The notes under the pieces: generated by a model | The model's database searches: none | What the model was told of the DNA's origin: nothing | What the model saw: only the letters and a program-made list of their open reading frames with translations | Shown: one piece after another, positions 52,317-61,907 of the stretch | How the letters are laid out: each line of letters starts with the position of its first letter | Position numbering within the stretch: position 1 is the stretch's first letter | Assembly: GCF_016735115.1 (NCBI RefSeq) | Contig: NZ_JAERQJ010000003.1 | Coordinates: forward strand, 744,001-808,000 | DNA: 64,000 nt | Direction of reading: 5' to 3' | Source: Aquimarina mytili | Lineage (GTDB): Bacteria; Bacteroidota; Bacteroidia; Flavobacteriales; Flavobacteriaceae | Made by a program: the position numbers and the translations under genes

Positions 52317-54296
52317 CTAGTTTTCTTTAATTTTGAGTAGTAAAAATCCAGCTTCAACATTAGCTCCTTCTTCTACAAAAACTTCTTCGATAGTACCATC
52401 TTCATTGGCTGTAATATGAGTTTCCATTTTCATGGAAGAAAGAACAATCATTGAATCGCCTTCTTTGATTTTATCGCCTGCCGAAACATGAATTTTAACA
52501 ATTTGTGAGGGTATTGGAGCTTCATATCCTCCGTTTAACTTTTCTTTTTCTTTTAATGGGAAACGATCTTGTTTTGAAACCTGAATATTTCCTATTGTAG
52601 CCGTATGAATAAAATAATCATTACCAGTATTGATTATCGTAAAGTCTTTCTGTAAACCACTAATATTCAATCGGATTGTTTCTGCATTGACATCAGTAAT
52701 CTCTGCTTCAAATTCTTTTTCGCCTATATAAAGTGTGAATTTTTCATCTTCATACTTATACTGCACCATCAGTTTATATTGATTGATCAGGAACGTTTCT
52801 TTCTGGTATTCATAAAAGCTATTTCTCCATCCTGAAGGAAGAGCACTTAATATTTTTCTGGACTTCTCGCGCTGATACCAACTATACAAGGTAGCTGCAA
52901 TAGCTACTTCTTCAGTATGTTCTACCGAAAGATCATTGATTTTGGATACATTGATATGTTTCTCTATAAAATGAGTATCATACTCCCCTTCATTGAAATC
53001 TTTGTGTTGAAGAAGAGTTTGCAAAAAGGGTGCATTGGTAATAGTACCTTGGCAGATCAAATTTTGCAGTACATATCTTAATTTCCCATGCGCTCCCTGT
53101 CTATCAGTATCCTTTACTATAATTTTAGCGATCATGGGATCATAAAACATCGAAATTTCCGACCCAGATCTTATTGCCGATTCTACCCGAAGTCCGTCTA
53201 CTTTAGGCAAATCAAATTTGTGTACTTTCCCGGTAACGGGAGCAAAGTTGTTTGAAGCATCTTCTGCATATAATCTTGCTTCTATTGCATATCCGTGGCC
53301 TATGATATCTTCTTGTTTCAACTGCAATGCAATCCCTTGTGCAGATTCTATTTGCATTTGTACCAGATCCAGCCCAGTAATTTCCTCGGTAACCGGGTGC
53401 TCAACTTGCAATCTTGTGTTGACTTCAAGAAAATAAAAATCTCCAGTTTTATCATCAAAAATGAATTCTACCGTCCCCGCATTATCATATTTTAAAGCTT
53501 TTGCCGCCAAAACAGCTGCTTCTCCCATTTTAGCTCTCAGGGTATCAGTCATAATTGGAGATGGACTTTCTTCGATTACCTTTTGATATCGTCTTTGAAT
53601 AGTACATTCTCTCTCTAATAGATGTATGACATTGTCATGTTGATCCCCAAAAATCTGAAACTCGATATGTCGACCAGATTCTATATATTTTTCTATCAAT
53701 AATTCGTCATCTCCAAATGCACTTTGGGCCTCACGTTTTGCCGAGAGTATGGCTTCATCTATTTCTTTTTCTTCATGAACAATTCTCATTCCTTTTCCGC
53801 CACCCCCAGCTGTAGCTTTAAGCAACAACGGAAATCCTATTTTTAAAGCTTCAGCTTTTAAGACGGTCTCAGATTGATCTTTTCCTTTATAACCAGGAAT
53901 CACAGGGACGCCTGATTTTTCCATAATGGCTTTGGCTTTCGATTTAGACCCCATAGACTCTATCGCTTCTGGTTTCGGACCAATAAAAATGATTCCTTCG
54001 GCAGCACATCGTTGCGCAAACGAGGCATTTTCTGATAAAAAACCATAACCAGGATGTATAGCATCTGCAGCAGATCGAATTGCTGCTTTAATAATTTTGT
54101 CCTGATCCAAATACGATTTCAAGGGTTCTGGCTCGCCGATATGAATAGCCAAATCTGCTTCTTTGACAAAAGGCATATGTTTATCTGCTTCAGAATATAT
54201 TGCTACAGAGGTAATCCCCATTTTTTTACAGGTACGAATGACTCTGGAAGCAATTTCTCCTCTATTTGCGATTAATATAGTATTGATATTTTGCAT
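52317..54296 (-). CDS. Acyl-CoA carboxylase biotin-carboxylase/BCCP subunit
   Basis: 659 residues: biotin carboxylase ATP-grasp domain (residues 1-450, IANRGEIASRVIRTC, GGGGKGMRIV, EVNTRLQVEHPVTE), a connecting domain and a C-terminal biotinyl domain with Lys623 in SSMKMETHI. The layout is that of the alpha subunit of methylcrotonyl-CoA, geranyl-CoA and propionyl-CoA carboxylases. It carries CO2 to the substrate with the carboxyltransferase encoded 18 bp upstream. Not a fatty-acid-synthesis AccC, which lacks fused BCCP. Confidence 0.92.
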   Translation of the reverse strand: MQNINTILIANRGEIASRVIRTCKKMGITSVAIYSEADKHMPFVKEADLAIHIGEPEPLKSYLDQDKIIKAAIRSAADAIHPGYGFLSENASFAQRCAAEGIIFIGPKPEAIESMGSKSKAKAIMEKSGVPVIPGYKGKDQSETVLKAEALKIGFPLLLKATAGGGGKGMRIVHEEKEIDEAILSAKREAQSAFGDDELLIEKYIESGRHIEFQIFGDQHDNVIHLLERECTIQRRYQKVIEESPSPIMTDTLRAKMGEAAVLAAKALKYDNAGTVEFIFDDKTGDFYFLEVNTRLQVEHPVTEEITGLDLVQMQIESAQGIALQLKQEDIIGHGYAIEARLYAEDASNNFAPVTGKVHKFDLPKVDGLRVESAIRSGSEISMFYDPMIAKIIVKDTDRQGAHGKLRYVLQNLICQGTITNAPFLQTLLQHKDFNEGEYDTHFIEKHINVSKINDLSVEHTEEVAIAATLYSWYQREKSRKILSALPSGWRNSFYEYQKETFLINQYKLMVQYKYEDEKFTLYIGEKEFEAEITDVNAETIRLNISGLQKDFTIINTGNDYFIHTATIGNIQVSKQDRFPLKEKEKLNGGYEAPIPSQIVKIHVSAGDKIKEGDSMIVLSSMKMETHITANEDGTIEEVFVEEGANVEAGFLLLKIKEN

Positions 54297-54314
54297 AGTA
54301 TTTACATCGTTATT

Positions 54315-55916
54315 CTAGTGTCTCCAAACACCGTAACTACTAGTTCCTTTAATTTCTTGATTGTATAAAACGGCCAAAGAAAATCCTAAATAGTTTCTTG
54401 TTTCTTTAGGGTTAATCACACCATCATCCCATAATTCTGAGGAAGAATACCAGGCAGATGATTTTGATTCTGCTTCTGCAATCAACATTCCTTCTATCAT
54501 TTTTGCTTGTTCTTCATCATAAGGGATTCCTTTAGCTTGCGCCGACGCTTTTTGGATAATTCGCATCACACCTGCCAATTGTTGTGATCCCATGACGCCA
54601 ATTTTCGAGTTTGGATAAGAAAAAAGAAAATTAGGTTCGTATGATCTACCATTCATCCCATAGTTACCTGCTCCAAATGAAGATCCAACCATTACTGTAA
54701 TAGAAGGCACTTTACTATTTGAAACTGCATTAATAAGTTTAGCTCCATTTTTTATGATACCACCTTCTTCATATTTTTTGCCTACCATATATCCCGTTGT
54801 ATTCTGCAAGAATAATAGGGGAATATTCTTTTGATTAGACAATTGTATAAATTGTGCCCCTTTATTGGCCGATTCTGAGAAAATGACACCATTATTTCCA
54901 ATAATACCCACTGGGTATCCATGTATTTTGGCCCATCCACAAACCATAGTGTTTCCATATTCGGATTTAAACTCAGAAAATTCCGAACCATCTGTTATAC
55001 GCATGATTAATTCTTTAATATCAAATGGTGTTTTGATATCTACAGGAACTACACCTAGTATTTCATCGGCCGAAAAAAGAGGTTTTTTTATAGGTAATTC
55101 AGGTACAAGGTGTGGTTTTGATTCTGGAATAAACTCCATAATCTCCCTTGCTATCCTTATTGCATCTAATTCATCTTCTGCTAAGTAATCTGAAACTCCA
55201 GAAACCCGGCTATGCATTTCGGCACCTCCTAATTCTTCATCTGTCGCTTCTTCTTTGGTTGCCATTTTTACCAAAGGAGGTCCGGCCAGGAATACCTTAG
55301 CCGCTTGTTTCTGAAATATTGCATAATCAGACATTCCAGGAACATAAGCTCCCCCAGCAGTAGCGTTTCCAAAAACTACAGATATGGTGGGAATCCCCAT
55401 CTCAGATCTTCGGGTTATTTCTCTAAACCCTTCCCCCCCATAGTTAAAAATTTTTGCCTGATCAGGAAGGTTTGCTCCTCCGCTTTCGACCAGATTTATA
55501 GATGGAAGTCTGCATTCTCTAATGATTTGTCCAATCCTAAAACCTTTAAAAACGGTTGCATAATCTACAGATCCACCTTTTCGAGTACCTACGTTAGAAT
55601 TAATCATACATAACTTCCCTTCTACTAGCCCAATTCCTGCAACGTTGGTTCCTCCAGCCCCAAATCCACCTTTGTTTTGCATCCCTGCCAACGGTAAAAG
55701 TTCCAAAAAAGGACTATCCTGATCTAAAAGCAGTTCTATACGCTCTCTGGCTAGCAATTTATTTCGGGATCTAGCTCGATCTATTGATTTCTCTTTTCCC
55801 TGAAAACGACTTTCTATCAAATGCTTATCGAGTTTTTTTACTAACTCAAGCATTGCTTGTGTATTCTCCTTAAAAGAGGCACTTGATGTGTTAATATTAG
55901 ATGTTAATGCTCTCAT
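54315..55916 (-). CDS. Acyl-CoA carboxylase carboxyltransferase (beta) subunit
   Basis: 533 residues. It has GAGGTNVAGIGLVEGK, MINSNVGTRKGGSVD, SESANKGAQFIQLSNQKNIP and GNYGMNGRSYEPNF, as in the methylcrotonyl/geranyl-CoA carboxylase beta family. Phe414 (GSSFGAGNYG) aligns by my count with Phe417 of Pseudomonas MCC-beta, which reports give as Gly in geranyl-CoA carboxylase. That favours a small branched 3-methylcrotonyl-like substrate, but the alignment is from memory. It begins 1 bp after the SDR stop. Confidence 0.88.
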   Translation of the reverse strand: MRALTSNINTSSASFKENTQAMLELVKKLDKHLIESRFQGKEKSIDRARSRNKLLARERIELLLDQDSPFLELLPLAGMQNKGGFGAGGTNVAGIGLVEGKLCMINSNVGTRKGGSVDYATVFKGFRIGQIIRECRLPSINLVESGGANLPDQAKIFNYGGEGFREITRRSEMGIPTISVVFGNATAGGAYVPGMSDYAIFQKQAAKVFLAGPPLVKMATKEEATDEELGGAEMHSRVSGVSDYLAEDELDAIRIAREIMEFIPESKPHLVPELPIKKPLFSADEILGVVPVDIKTPFDIKELIMRITDGSEFSEFKSEYGNTMVCGWAKIHGYPVGIIGNNGVIFSESANKGAQFIQLSNQKNIPLLFLQNTTGYMVGKKYEEGGIIKNGAKLINAVSNSKVPSITVMVGSSFGAGNYGMNGRSYEPNFLFSYPNSKIGVMGSQQLAGVMRIIQKASAQAKGIPYDEEQAKMIEGMLIAEAESKSSAWYSSSELWDDGVINPKETRNYLGFSLAVLYNQEIKGTSSYGVWRH

Positions 55917-56717
55917 TTAATATACTTCTTTAATTTCTTTTCTTACTAAAAACTGCTGAACGCGATACGGTACAACCCCTGAAATTCGGTACAGTATTCT
56001 CATTTTCCAACCACTAATCACAAAATCTTTTCTTTTTATAAAACCATTCCATACATCTTTTGCTACTTCTTCTGAGGTGGTTGTGGCTAATCCACTAAAT
56101 GTTTTCAGGTTATCCATTTTACCGGCTTTCCTAAAGTTAGTATCCTTTATGGCCGAAGGGCAAACACACATTACTTTGACCTTTGAATTGAGTATCTTTA
56201 ATTCTTCATTAAGGCTTCTGCTAAAATGTTTTACAAAAGATTTAGTAGCGCCATACGCACTTAGTTTTGGAGTAGGTTGGAAAGACGTGTTAGAACTAAT
56301 ATTGATGATGGTTCCTTTATTGTGATCTATCATATCTTTTAAAAAGAACCGGGTCATTTTATACACATTGATTACATTAAGATCAATCATATTTAACTCT
56401 CTATTGACATCTATCTCTGTACTAAAACCATATGTACCAAAGCCTGCATTATTAATCAAGACATCAATATGCCATTGGTTATGTTTTACCCATTCATATA
56501 CTTTTTGTGCTGCATCAGGCAAAGACAAATCAAGTTCTAATGCGTTTATCTTGCAATCCTGAACTTCTGATTGTAATTGCGATTTTGCGTTTTCTATTTC
56601 TTTTTGAAAAAGGGAAACCCATAATAATTGATATCCAGCTTTTACAAAATGTCTTGAGATGGTAAAACCAATCCCACTAGAACCTCCGGTTACCAGAACT
56701 GTTTTACCTATATCCAT
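55917..56717 (-). CDS. Short-chain dehydrogenase/reductase
   Basis: 266 residues, classical SDR. Cofactor motif TGGSSGIGFTI, NNAG and NISSNTSFQPTPKLSAYGATK provide a normal Ser-Tyr-Lys triad. A C-terminal stretch (ISGVVPYRVQQFLVRKE) recalls SDRs acting on long-chain or ketoacyl substrates; the substrate is open. It overlaps the ligase gene by 10 bp, so the two are translationally coupled. In the Atu-like reading it could oxidise an alcohol or a 3-hydroxyacyl intermediate. Confidence 0.85.
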   Translation of the reverse strand: MDIGKTVLVTGGSSGIGFTISRHFVKAGYQLLWVSLFQKEIENAKSQLQSEVQDCKINALELDLSLPDAAQKVYEWVKHNQWHIDVLINNAGFGTYGFSTEIDVNRELNMIDLNVINVYKMTRFFLKDMIDHNKGTIINISSNTSFQPTPKLSAYGATKSFVKHFSRSLNEELKILNSKVKVMCVCPSAIKDTNFRKAGKMDNLKTFSGLATTTSEEVAKDVWNGFIKRKDFVISGWKMRILYRISGVVPYRVQQFLVRKEIKEVY

Positions 56718-58399
56718 ATCACATTCTTTTTATCATTATGCCAATCCAGAAAATGTTTACCAAACTGGTTATCGATTTCTCCCCTCCTAATTTTAAGTGT
56801 AGGGGTTAGTAGTGCATTTTCTGTATTCCAAGTTTTAGAATCTACCACTATCGTGGATACCCGGGTATAATTAGCTAAATCGCCATTAAGTGTAACAAGG
56901 GTATTATCCAGGGATGACTCTATTTCTTCTTTTGTAACCGATTGTGCAACTTCTGAAAGATTAACGATTGCAATGGGCTGGGGAATCCCCAATCCTGCAA
57001 TGCAAACTTGCTCAATCAATTCATTCTTTTCTATTTTTTCTTCTAAAGGATTTGGTGTAATATATTTTCCTTTACTGGTTTTGAAGGCATCAGAAACGCG
57101 CCCAATAATTTTCAGGAAACCGTTTTCATCAAAACTTCCTTTATCTCCGCTATGCAACCATCCATTTTTTAGAACCTTAGACGTTAAATCAGGATCTTTA
57201 TAATATCCTTTCATCATGTAGGGAGATTTCATAAGGACTTCTTTGGAATCGGGATCAATTTTAACCTCACAACCTGGAACCGGTTTTCCAACAGAATCTT
57301 TTGGCGCATCTTTCATAGGAGAATTTGTAATCGATCCACACACTTCTGTCATACCGTAAGCCTCTATAAGATGAATTCCTAAACTGGCATACCAGCGCTT
57401 CAAATATGCTGGCGTAATTGCCGATCCTGTAGCCACAACTTTTGCATCGGCCATACCCAAACCATAACGGATTTTCTTTTTAATAACCCCTGAAAGTATT
57501 GGGATCTTAAATAACAATCGTTGCCTTTTGAGTGGCAGTTTATTTGCTACTGCCAGATAAAACTTAGTCCAAATTCTTGGCACTGCAAAGAAGATGGTAG
57601 GTTGTGTATCTTGTAAATTTTTGGCAAAGGTATCTATACTTTCTCCAAAAGAAATCGTACCTCCTAACATTAATGAAACTGCATAAACACCGATTTTCTC
57701 GGCTACATGGTTTAATGGTAGATAAGATAGTAATCTGGGGGCTGGATAATTAGCTATTCCTATCCAGTCATTCTTGTTATCGTCTTTTATAATTTGCACA
57801 GGAGTTTTGTGTATATGCATAACTCCTTTTGGTGTCCCTGTTGTTCCTGAAGTGAACATGATTGTCCATATTTCTTTGGGATCCGGGATATACCCTTTTA
57901 CTAATGGCTCATATTCTGAAACCAAATCATCCCAAAGTAACCCTTCGTTAACTTTTGCATTTCCTTCGTAGTACGAAAAGCGTATGATATGGGTATCCTT
58001 AGTAATTTCTTCGGCATGTCCAGACCAACTATCTAATTTCCCGACAAAAACTGCTTTTGCATCTGATAATTGAAGTACTTCTCCTAGTTGTTTAGCCGAC
58101 AAATTATAATACAAAGGCACGGAAACAAACCCTCCCATCATAATAGCCAGATCTGCCAATATCCAGTGATAGCAATTTTTAGAATAAATCGCGACATGAG
58201 CCCCTTTTTTTAAACCTAAAGCTTGTAATGCGCTAGTCATTCTTGAAGCTTCGTCATACGCCTCTTTATATGTTAAGATATGCCATTGATCTCCCTTAGG
58301 TTGTTTTAAGAAAGGATAATCGGGTTTTTCTTTAACACAGTGATAAAAATATTCTGGAAGTGTATTGTAATCAGGGATATTGGAATTGCTCATGATCAA
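56708..58399 (-). CDS. AMP-forming acyl-CoA synthetase
   Basis: 563 residues (or 561 from the second ATG), an ANL-family ligase that activates a carboxylic acid to its CoA ester with ATP. The P-loop-like motif is FTSGTTGTPKGVMH, YGMTE follows, and the A8 region is WLHSGDKGSFDENGFLKIIGR. The long-chain FadD-like length and NHVAEKIGVYAVSLMLGG segment favour a long or branched acid. It is the second gene of the operon, 2 bp after tetR, and would supply the operon's first CoA ester. Confidence 0.92.
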   Translation of the reverse strand: MIMSNSNIPDYNTLPEYFYHCVKEKPDYPFLKQPKGDQWHILTYKEAYDEASRMTSALQALGLKKGAHVAIYSKNCYHWILADLAIMMGGFVSVPLYYNLSAKQLGEVLQLSDAKAVFVGKLDSWSGHAEEITKDTHIIRFSYYEGNAKVNEGLLWDDLVSEYEPLVKGYIPDPKEIWTIMFTSGTTGTPKGVMHIHKTPVQIIKDDNKNDWIGIANYPAPRLLSYLPLNHVAEKIGVYAVSLMLGGTISFGESIDTFAKNLQDTQPTIFFAVPRIWTKFYLAVANKLPLKRQRLLFKIPILSGVIKKKIRYGLGMADAKVVATGSAITPAYLKRWYASLGIHLIEAYGMTEVCGSITNSPMKDAPKDSVGKPVPGCEVKIDPDSKEVLMKSPYMMKGYYKDPDLTSKVLKNGWLHSGDKGSFDENGFLKIIGRVSDAFKTSKGKYITPNPLEEKIEKNELIEQVCIAGLGIPQPIAIVNLSEVAQSVTKEEIESSLDNTLVTLNGDLANYTRVSTIVVDSKTWNTENALLTPTLKIRRGEIDNQFGKHFLDWHNDKKNVIWI

Positions 58400-58401
58400 G
58401 A

Positions 58402-59055
58402 TTAAAAAGTTAAATAAGAATCCATATTTTGATCAAACTCTTCTCCAAAGCTGGCTAAATAATCTTCTCCAAAGAATTTTTTGAAAGATGCCATACCTTT
58501 TTCTGTAAGGTGAGGTAATAAAAGGCCCCAAATAACTTTTTCTCCATCTTCTTTTGTTTTATCTCCTCTAATCATTTGTTGAGAGGCCCAAAAAAACATC
58601 ATCATCCATGAGGTTACTGCCAAGTTCTTATACATACCGGGTACTGGTTCTGGATTCATGTTGCCTAACTGAATAGAAAATGCAATTGCCATCTCAATAT
58701 CACGAATCGTTTTAGCACAGAGCGATTTCATTTTAGGCGCTATCAACGAGTGTTTAAGCACTTGATTATCCTGAAAAATAAAAGAATATTCTTTTTGCAG
58801 TCTATAGTAAAGCTGCACATCATGATGCAAATTTTGGAAAGAAGGGATACTATTTGCAACCCTTGCCGTTGTTAATTTTTCCCACAGTTGATCGGTTATT
58901 GCCTTCAACAATGCTTCTTTATCCTTGAAATGATACGTCATATTGCCTCTACTCATTTCAAGTGACTTTGCCAATTCAAATAGGTTTACTGCACCATACC
59001 CCGATTTATTAAAAGCCTTAATAGCTTGATCAAGTATTCTCTTTTTTGTAGCCAA
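58402..59055 (-). CDS. TetR-family regulator
   Basis: 217 residues. N-terminal helix-turn-helix (KRILDQAIKAFNKSGYGAVNLFELAKSLEMSRGNMTYHFKDKEALL) is complete, and the C-terminal part is a helical ligand domain. As the first gene of an acyl-CoA catabolic operon it most likely represses it and responds to an acyl-CoA intermediate, like FadR, AtuR or LiuR; this is inference by position and family. A consensus promoter and an inverted-repeat site sit just upstream. Confidence 0.9.
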   Translation of the reverse strand: MATKKRILDQAIKAFNKSGYGAVNLFELAKSLEMSRGNMTYHFKDKEALLKAITDQLWEKLTTARVANSIPSFQNLHHDVQLYYRLQKEYSFIFQDNQVLKHSLIAPKMKSLCAKTIRDIEMAIAFSIQLGNMNPEPVPGMYKNLAVTSWMMMFFWASQQMIRGDKTKEDGEKVIWGLLLPHLTEKGMASFKKFFGEDYLASFGEEFDQNMDSYLTF

Positions 59056-59071
59056 AATTTTCCTTTTTTTT

Positions 59072-59079
59072 CAAATATA
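59072..59079 (-). promoter_or_regulatory. -7 box of the TetR operon promoter
   Basis: TATATTTG on the minus strand is a perfect TAnnTTTG, 16 bp before the tetR start codon. The -33 region (about 59099-59102) is GTCA and falls in the inverted repeat described next. Confidence 0.6.
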
Positions 59080-59098
59080 CGAAATAATTTTATATTTA

Positions 59099-59126
59099 TG
59101 ACCACCTTTTTAGTCACATATGACTA
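59099..59126. promoter_or_regulatory. Candidate TetR operator
   Basis: TAGTCA-CATA-TGACTA is a perfect 16-bp palindrome (59111-59126), and a third half-site TGACC lies at 59099-59103, giving TGAC-N10-GTCA as an alternative dyad. The cluster covers the -33 region of the operon promoter, a natural place for repression by TetR. Confidence 0.5.
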
Positions 59127-59229
59127 TTTGTTAAAGATTCATTATGCAAATCAATAGAAATTGAATTTTGTTCTTTTACTATGGTCTTTTGCTGAATACG
59201 TTAAGATCAAAAAAGGAGTATGTCCGACC

Positions 59230-61596
59230 TTAATTCTTAACCTCAATCCTTTGTTTCAATTCGTTTCCTTTTTCATCCAGAACTGTAATAATATGCTGCC
59301 CTGGTTTTGGCAGTACTGGCATTTCATGAAACTGTTTAGTCGTTCCAATAAATTTATCATCAATATACCAAAACACCTGTGTTTCGGGGTTGGTGTGCGC
59401 TATTTTAAGAATTAGTTCATTGGTTTTTCCATCAAACCCCTTAGGTAAGTATACACTGCTATTAGCTTTAGGAAATATAAAATCCATCTTTTCTTGTGTT
59501 TCTCTTACGCAATTTGACCTGTAGGGAGGTAAAGACTTATAACTGGCATTATTAGTTTTAAAAAAATACTCTTGTAGTGGTGGCAAGACAAACCATGGTT
59601 TGTGAATTATGTTAGCGACAGATTCACAAGAAGAATTTACACGATATTGTTGTTTTATGTCCAAATGTACTAATTCATGAAATGGACATGACTTAGTTTT
59701 GGCCCCCAAAGGAGAGGTATAGGTTTTCTTATTAGGGCAATTGCTACCTGCCAAAAACCCACTGATTGAGCACACATCTATCTCGATCAAATCATCATAG
59801 GGTGCAGCAAACCATTGAGTCTTAGGTAACAGATTAAACACATCAAATAATACGGGTGCAGCTGCATTTAGACCGGTAAGTTCTGGTCGTCCTTCGCCAT
59901 CAGCATTACCTATCCAGACTCCTACTACAAACTTTTGACTCACTCCAATTGCCCAGGCATCTCGATTTCCAAAACTGGTTCCTGTTTTCCAAGCAATCTC
60001 TCTAGAGGAATCATAAAACTGCCATGCCTCATCGCCTTCTGGTCGATTCACTTTTTTCATTGCCTCAAAAGTTAACCAAATGCTTCCGGCCCCGTAGTTT
60101 TGTTTTTCTGAAACTTTTTTCCCGAAATCCACTTTATTTTTTGCCAATACAACAGGCTCAACAATTTCTTTAGTAAAATACTCACTAGATGTATTTTGAT
60201 AATGATTTAGTGTACTGGCTAATCCAGTATAAGTTTTGCAAAGATCCCACAGACTACCTTCTGCCCCGCCAACTATTAGCGATAAACCGTAATGATCAGC
60301 ACTGTATTTTAATCCTTTAATTTGAAATGCATTAAGTTCATCCCTAAATCGCTGTAAACCATATTGCTGCAATAATCGTACTGCTGGGACATTTAGAGAC
60401 CTAGCTAAGGCTCTGTTTGCGGGTACAGCTCCACTATAACTTTCGTCAAAATTCTTTGGGTTATAGCCCGCAATGATCGTAGGAATATCAGAAACGAGTT
60501 GCTCTGGTAACAGCTCGCCTTTATCTATCATTGCAGCATACAGTAATGGTTTAAGTGTACTTCCCGTACTTCGAGATGCCCGAATGATATCTACATCTTT
60601 CTGGTGATTTTTATCAGTGGGTGCATTTCCAACATAACTAATCACTTCTCTAGTATCAACATCCAAAACTAAAACGGCCATGTTATGTACTTCATTTTGC
60701 TTTACTATTTCATGATGTTGTCTTACAACTTCATTAACTTGTTTTTGTAGACGAATATCGATAGTTGTTTCTATGCGTTGGCCATTATATTTTTTAGCCA
60801 ATTGATCTAACAAGTGTGGTGCCGTTTGAGGTAAAAAATAAGGTTTCTGAGGTAAGCCTTCATGTACCGCTAAATCATAAGTCAACGAATCAATTTTTTT
60901 CTGTTTTAAAAGAGTAGTCAACAACCTGTTTCTTTTTTCTAGTAGTTTAGTTTGATTCTTTCCGGGATAGATTAGTGACGGAGCATTAGGCAAAACAGCA
61001 AGCGTTGCACTTTCTGCCCAAGAGAGTTGATCTGGTTGTAATCCAAAATACCTCCACGCTGCCATGTCGATCCCGACAACGTTTCCTCCAAACGGGGCGT
61101 GAGAAGCATATAATTTTAAAATATCTTCTTTTGATGTTCCCAGTTCTAAACGAGTAGCCAGAATTAATTCTTTTATTTTTTCGAAATAGGTCCTCTTTTT
61201 TCCTTTCCGTGATAATCGGATTACTTGTTGTGTAATTGTGCTTCCACCTCGAACCACCATACCTGCTTTGATATTCTCTCTAATAGCTTCAACCATTGCG
61301 ATAGGATTAAATCCTGGGTGTCTGTAAAATTGTTGATCTTCAAAAGCTATAATACATGTCTTGAATTTTTCAGGGACACTATTGGTCTCTGGAAATCGCC
61401 ATTGACCATCCTTTGCTATTTTTGCTCCAAGTAATTCTCCTTCCTTGGTTTCAATTACGGTCGCAGTTGGGTCGTTAAAAAGTGGTTTTGGTAATGAAAA
61501 TAAGTACCAAATCAATAGAATTCCTAAAACAACCAACCTTTTTGGATGTAACCGCACATAAGTTTTAATTTGTTTAAGCAAAATTAATTTTGACAA
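59230..61596 (-). CDS. pbpC: Penicillin-binding protein 1C
   Basis: 788 residues, bifunctional class A penicillin-binding protein of the 1C type. A membrane anchor (residues 19-36) is followed by the glycosyltransferase domain with catalytic Glu86 in FEDQQFYRHPGFNP. The transpeptidase domain has Ser346-x-x-Lys349 (STLK in SRSTGSTLKP), Ser400-x-Asn402 and KTGTSFGNRDAW. A C-terminal BiPBP_C domain completes the 1C layout. It polymerises and cross-links peptidoglycan in the periplasm; PBP1C is often accessory. The gene is divergent from the sensor kinase and separate from the TetR operon. Confidence 0.93.
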   Translation of the reverse strand: MSKLILLKQIKTYVRLHPKRLVVLGILLIWYLFSLPKPLFNDPTATVIETKEGELLGAKIAKDGQWRFPETNSVPEKFKTCIIAFEDQQFYRHPGFNPIAMVEAIRENIKAGMVVRGGSTITQQVIRLSRKGKKRTYFEKIKELILATRLELGTSKEDILKLYASHAPFGGNVVGIDMAAWRYFGLQPDQLSWAESATLAVLPNAPSLIYPGKNQTKLLEKRNRLLTTLLKQKKIDSLTYDLAVHEGLPQKPYFLPQTAPHLLDQLAKKYNGQRIETTIDIRLQKQVNEVVRQHHEIVKQNEVHNMAVLVLDVDTREVISYVGNAPTDKNHQKDVDIIRASRSTGSTLKPLLYAAMIDKGELLPEQLVSDIPTIIAGYNPKNFDESYSGAVPANRALARSLNVPAVRLLQQYGLQRFRDELNAFQIKGLKYSADHYGLSLIVGGAEGSLWDLCKTYTGLASTLNHYQNTSSEYFTKEIVEPVVLAKNKVDFGKKVSEKQNYGAGSIWLTFEAMKKVNRPEGDEAWQFYDSSREIAWKTGTSFGNRDAWAIGVSQKFVVGVWIGNADGEGRPELTGLNAAAPVLFDVFNLLPKTQWFAAPYDDLIEIDVCSISGFLAGSNCPNKKTYTSPLGAKTKSCPFHELVHLDIKQQYRVNSSCESVANIIHKPWFVLPPLQEYFFKTNNASYKSLPPYRSNCVRETQEKMDFIFPKANSSVYLPKGFDGKTNELILKIAHTNPETQVFWYIDDKFIGTTKQFHEMPVLPKPGQHIITVLDEKGNELKQRIEVKN

Positions 61597-61907
61597 GTAT
61601 TTTAAATCTTAAATTGTTAATGAATAGCGTAAAATAGCCACTTAAAAGGAAAATAACACCATAAAAAAGTAAGAAAAAACTTCCTCTTTTAACTTCTCAT
61701 ACAAAGTTTTTCATGAGTATTATAACTAATAAATCCCATAATTTTATTAAATTATATCACTCTTAAAAACAATTAGTTAGGATTTTTCTCTCAAATCTAT
61801 CCAAACATTGGGGTTTTCAAAGTATAAAAATGCAATAGAATTATAACTATTTTCATGACTAAAAAATGTAATTTATTTTATTCATTTTTATCTTAAATTG
61901 TTTTGTA
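61597..61907. other. AT-rich divergent intergenic region
   Basis: About 311 bp between pbpC (minus) and the sensor-kinase gene (plus), with no credible open frame. It should hold both promoters, but I see no consensus TAnnTTTG for either. A 13-bp direct repeat, ATCTTAAATTGTT, occurs at 61606-61618 and 61890-61902, close to the two gene starts; this may be chance in such AT-rich DNA. Confidence 0.5.

Noticed and set aside
61606-61902. 13-bp direct repeat ATCTTAAATTGTT flanking the pbpC/kinase gap
   Set aside because: In such AT-rich DNA two copies may be chance, and there is no element between them, so it is not called as an insertion or attachment site.
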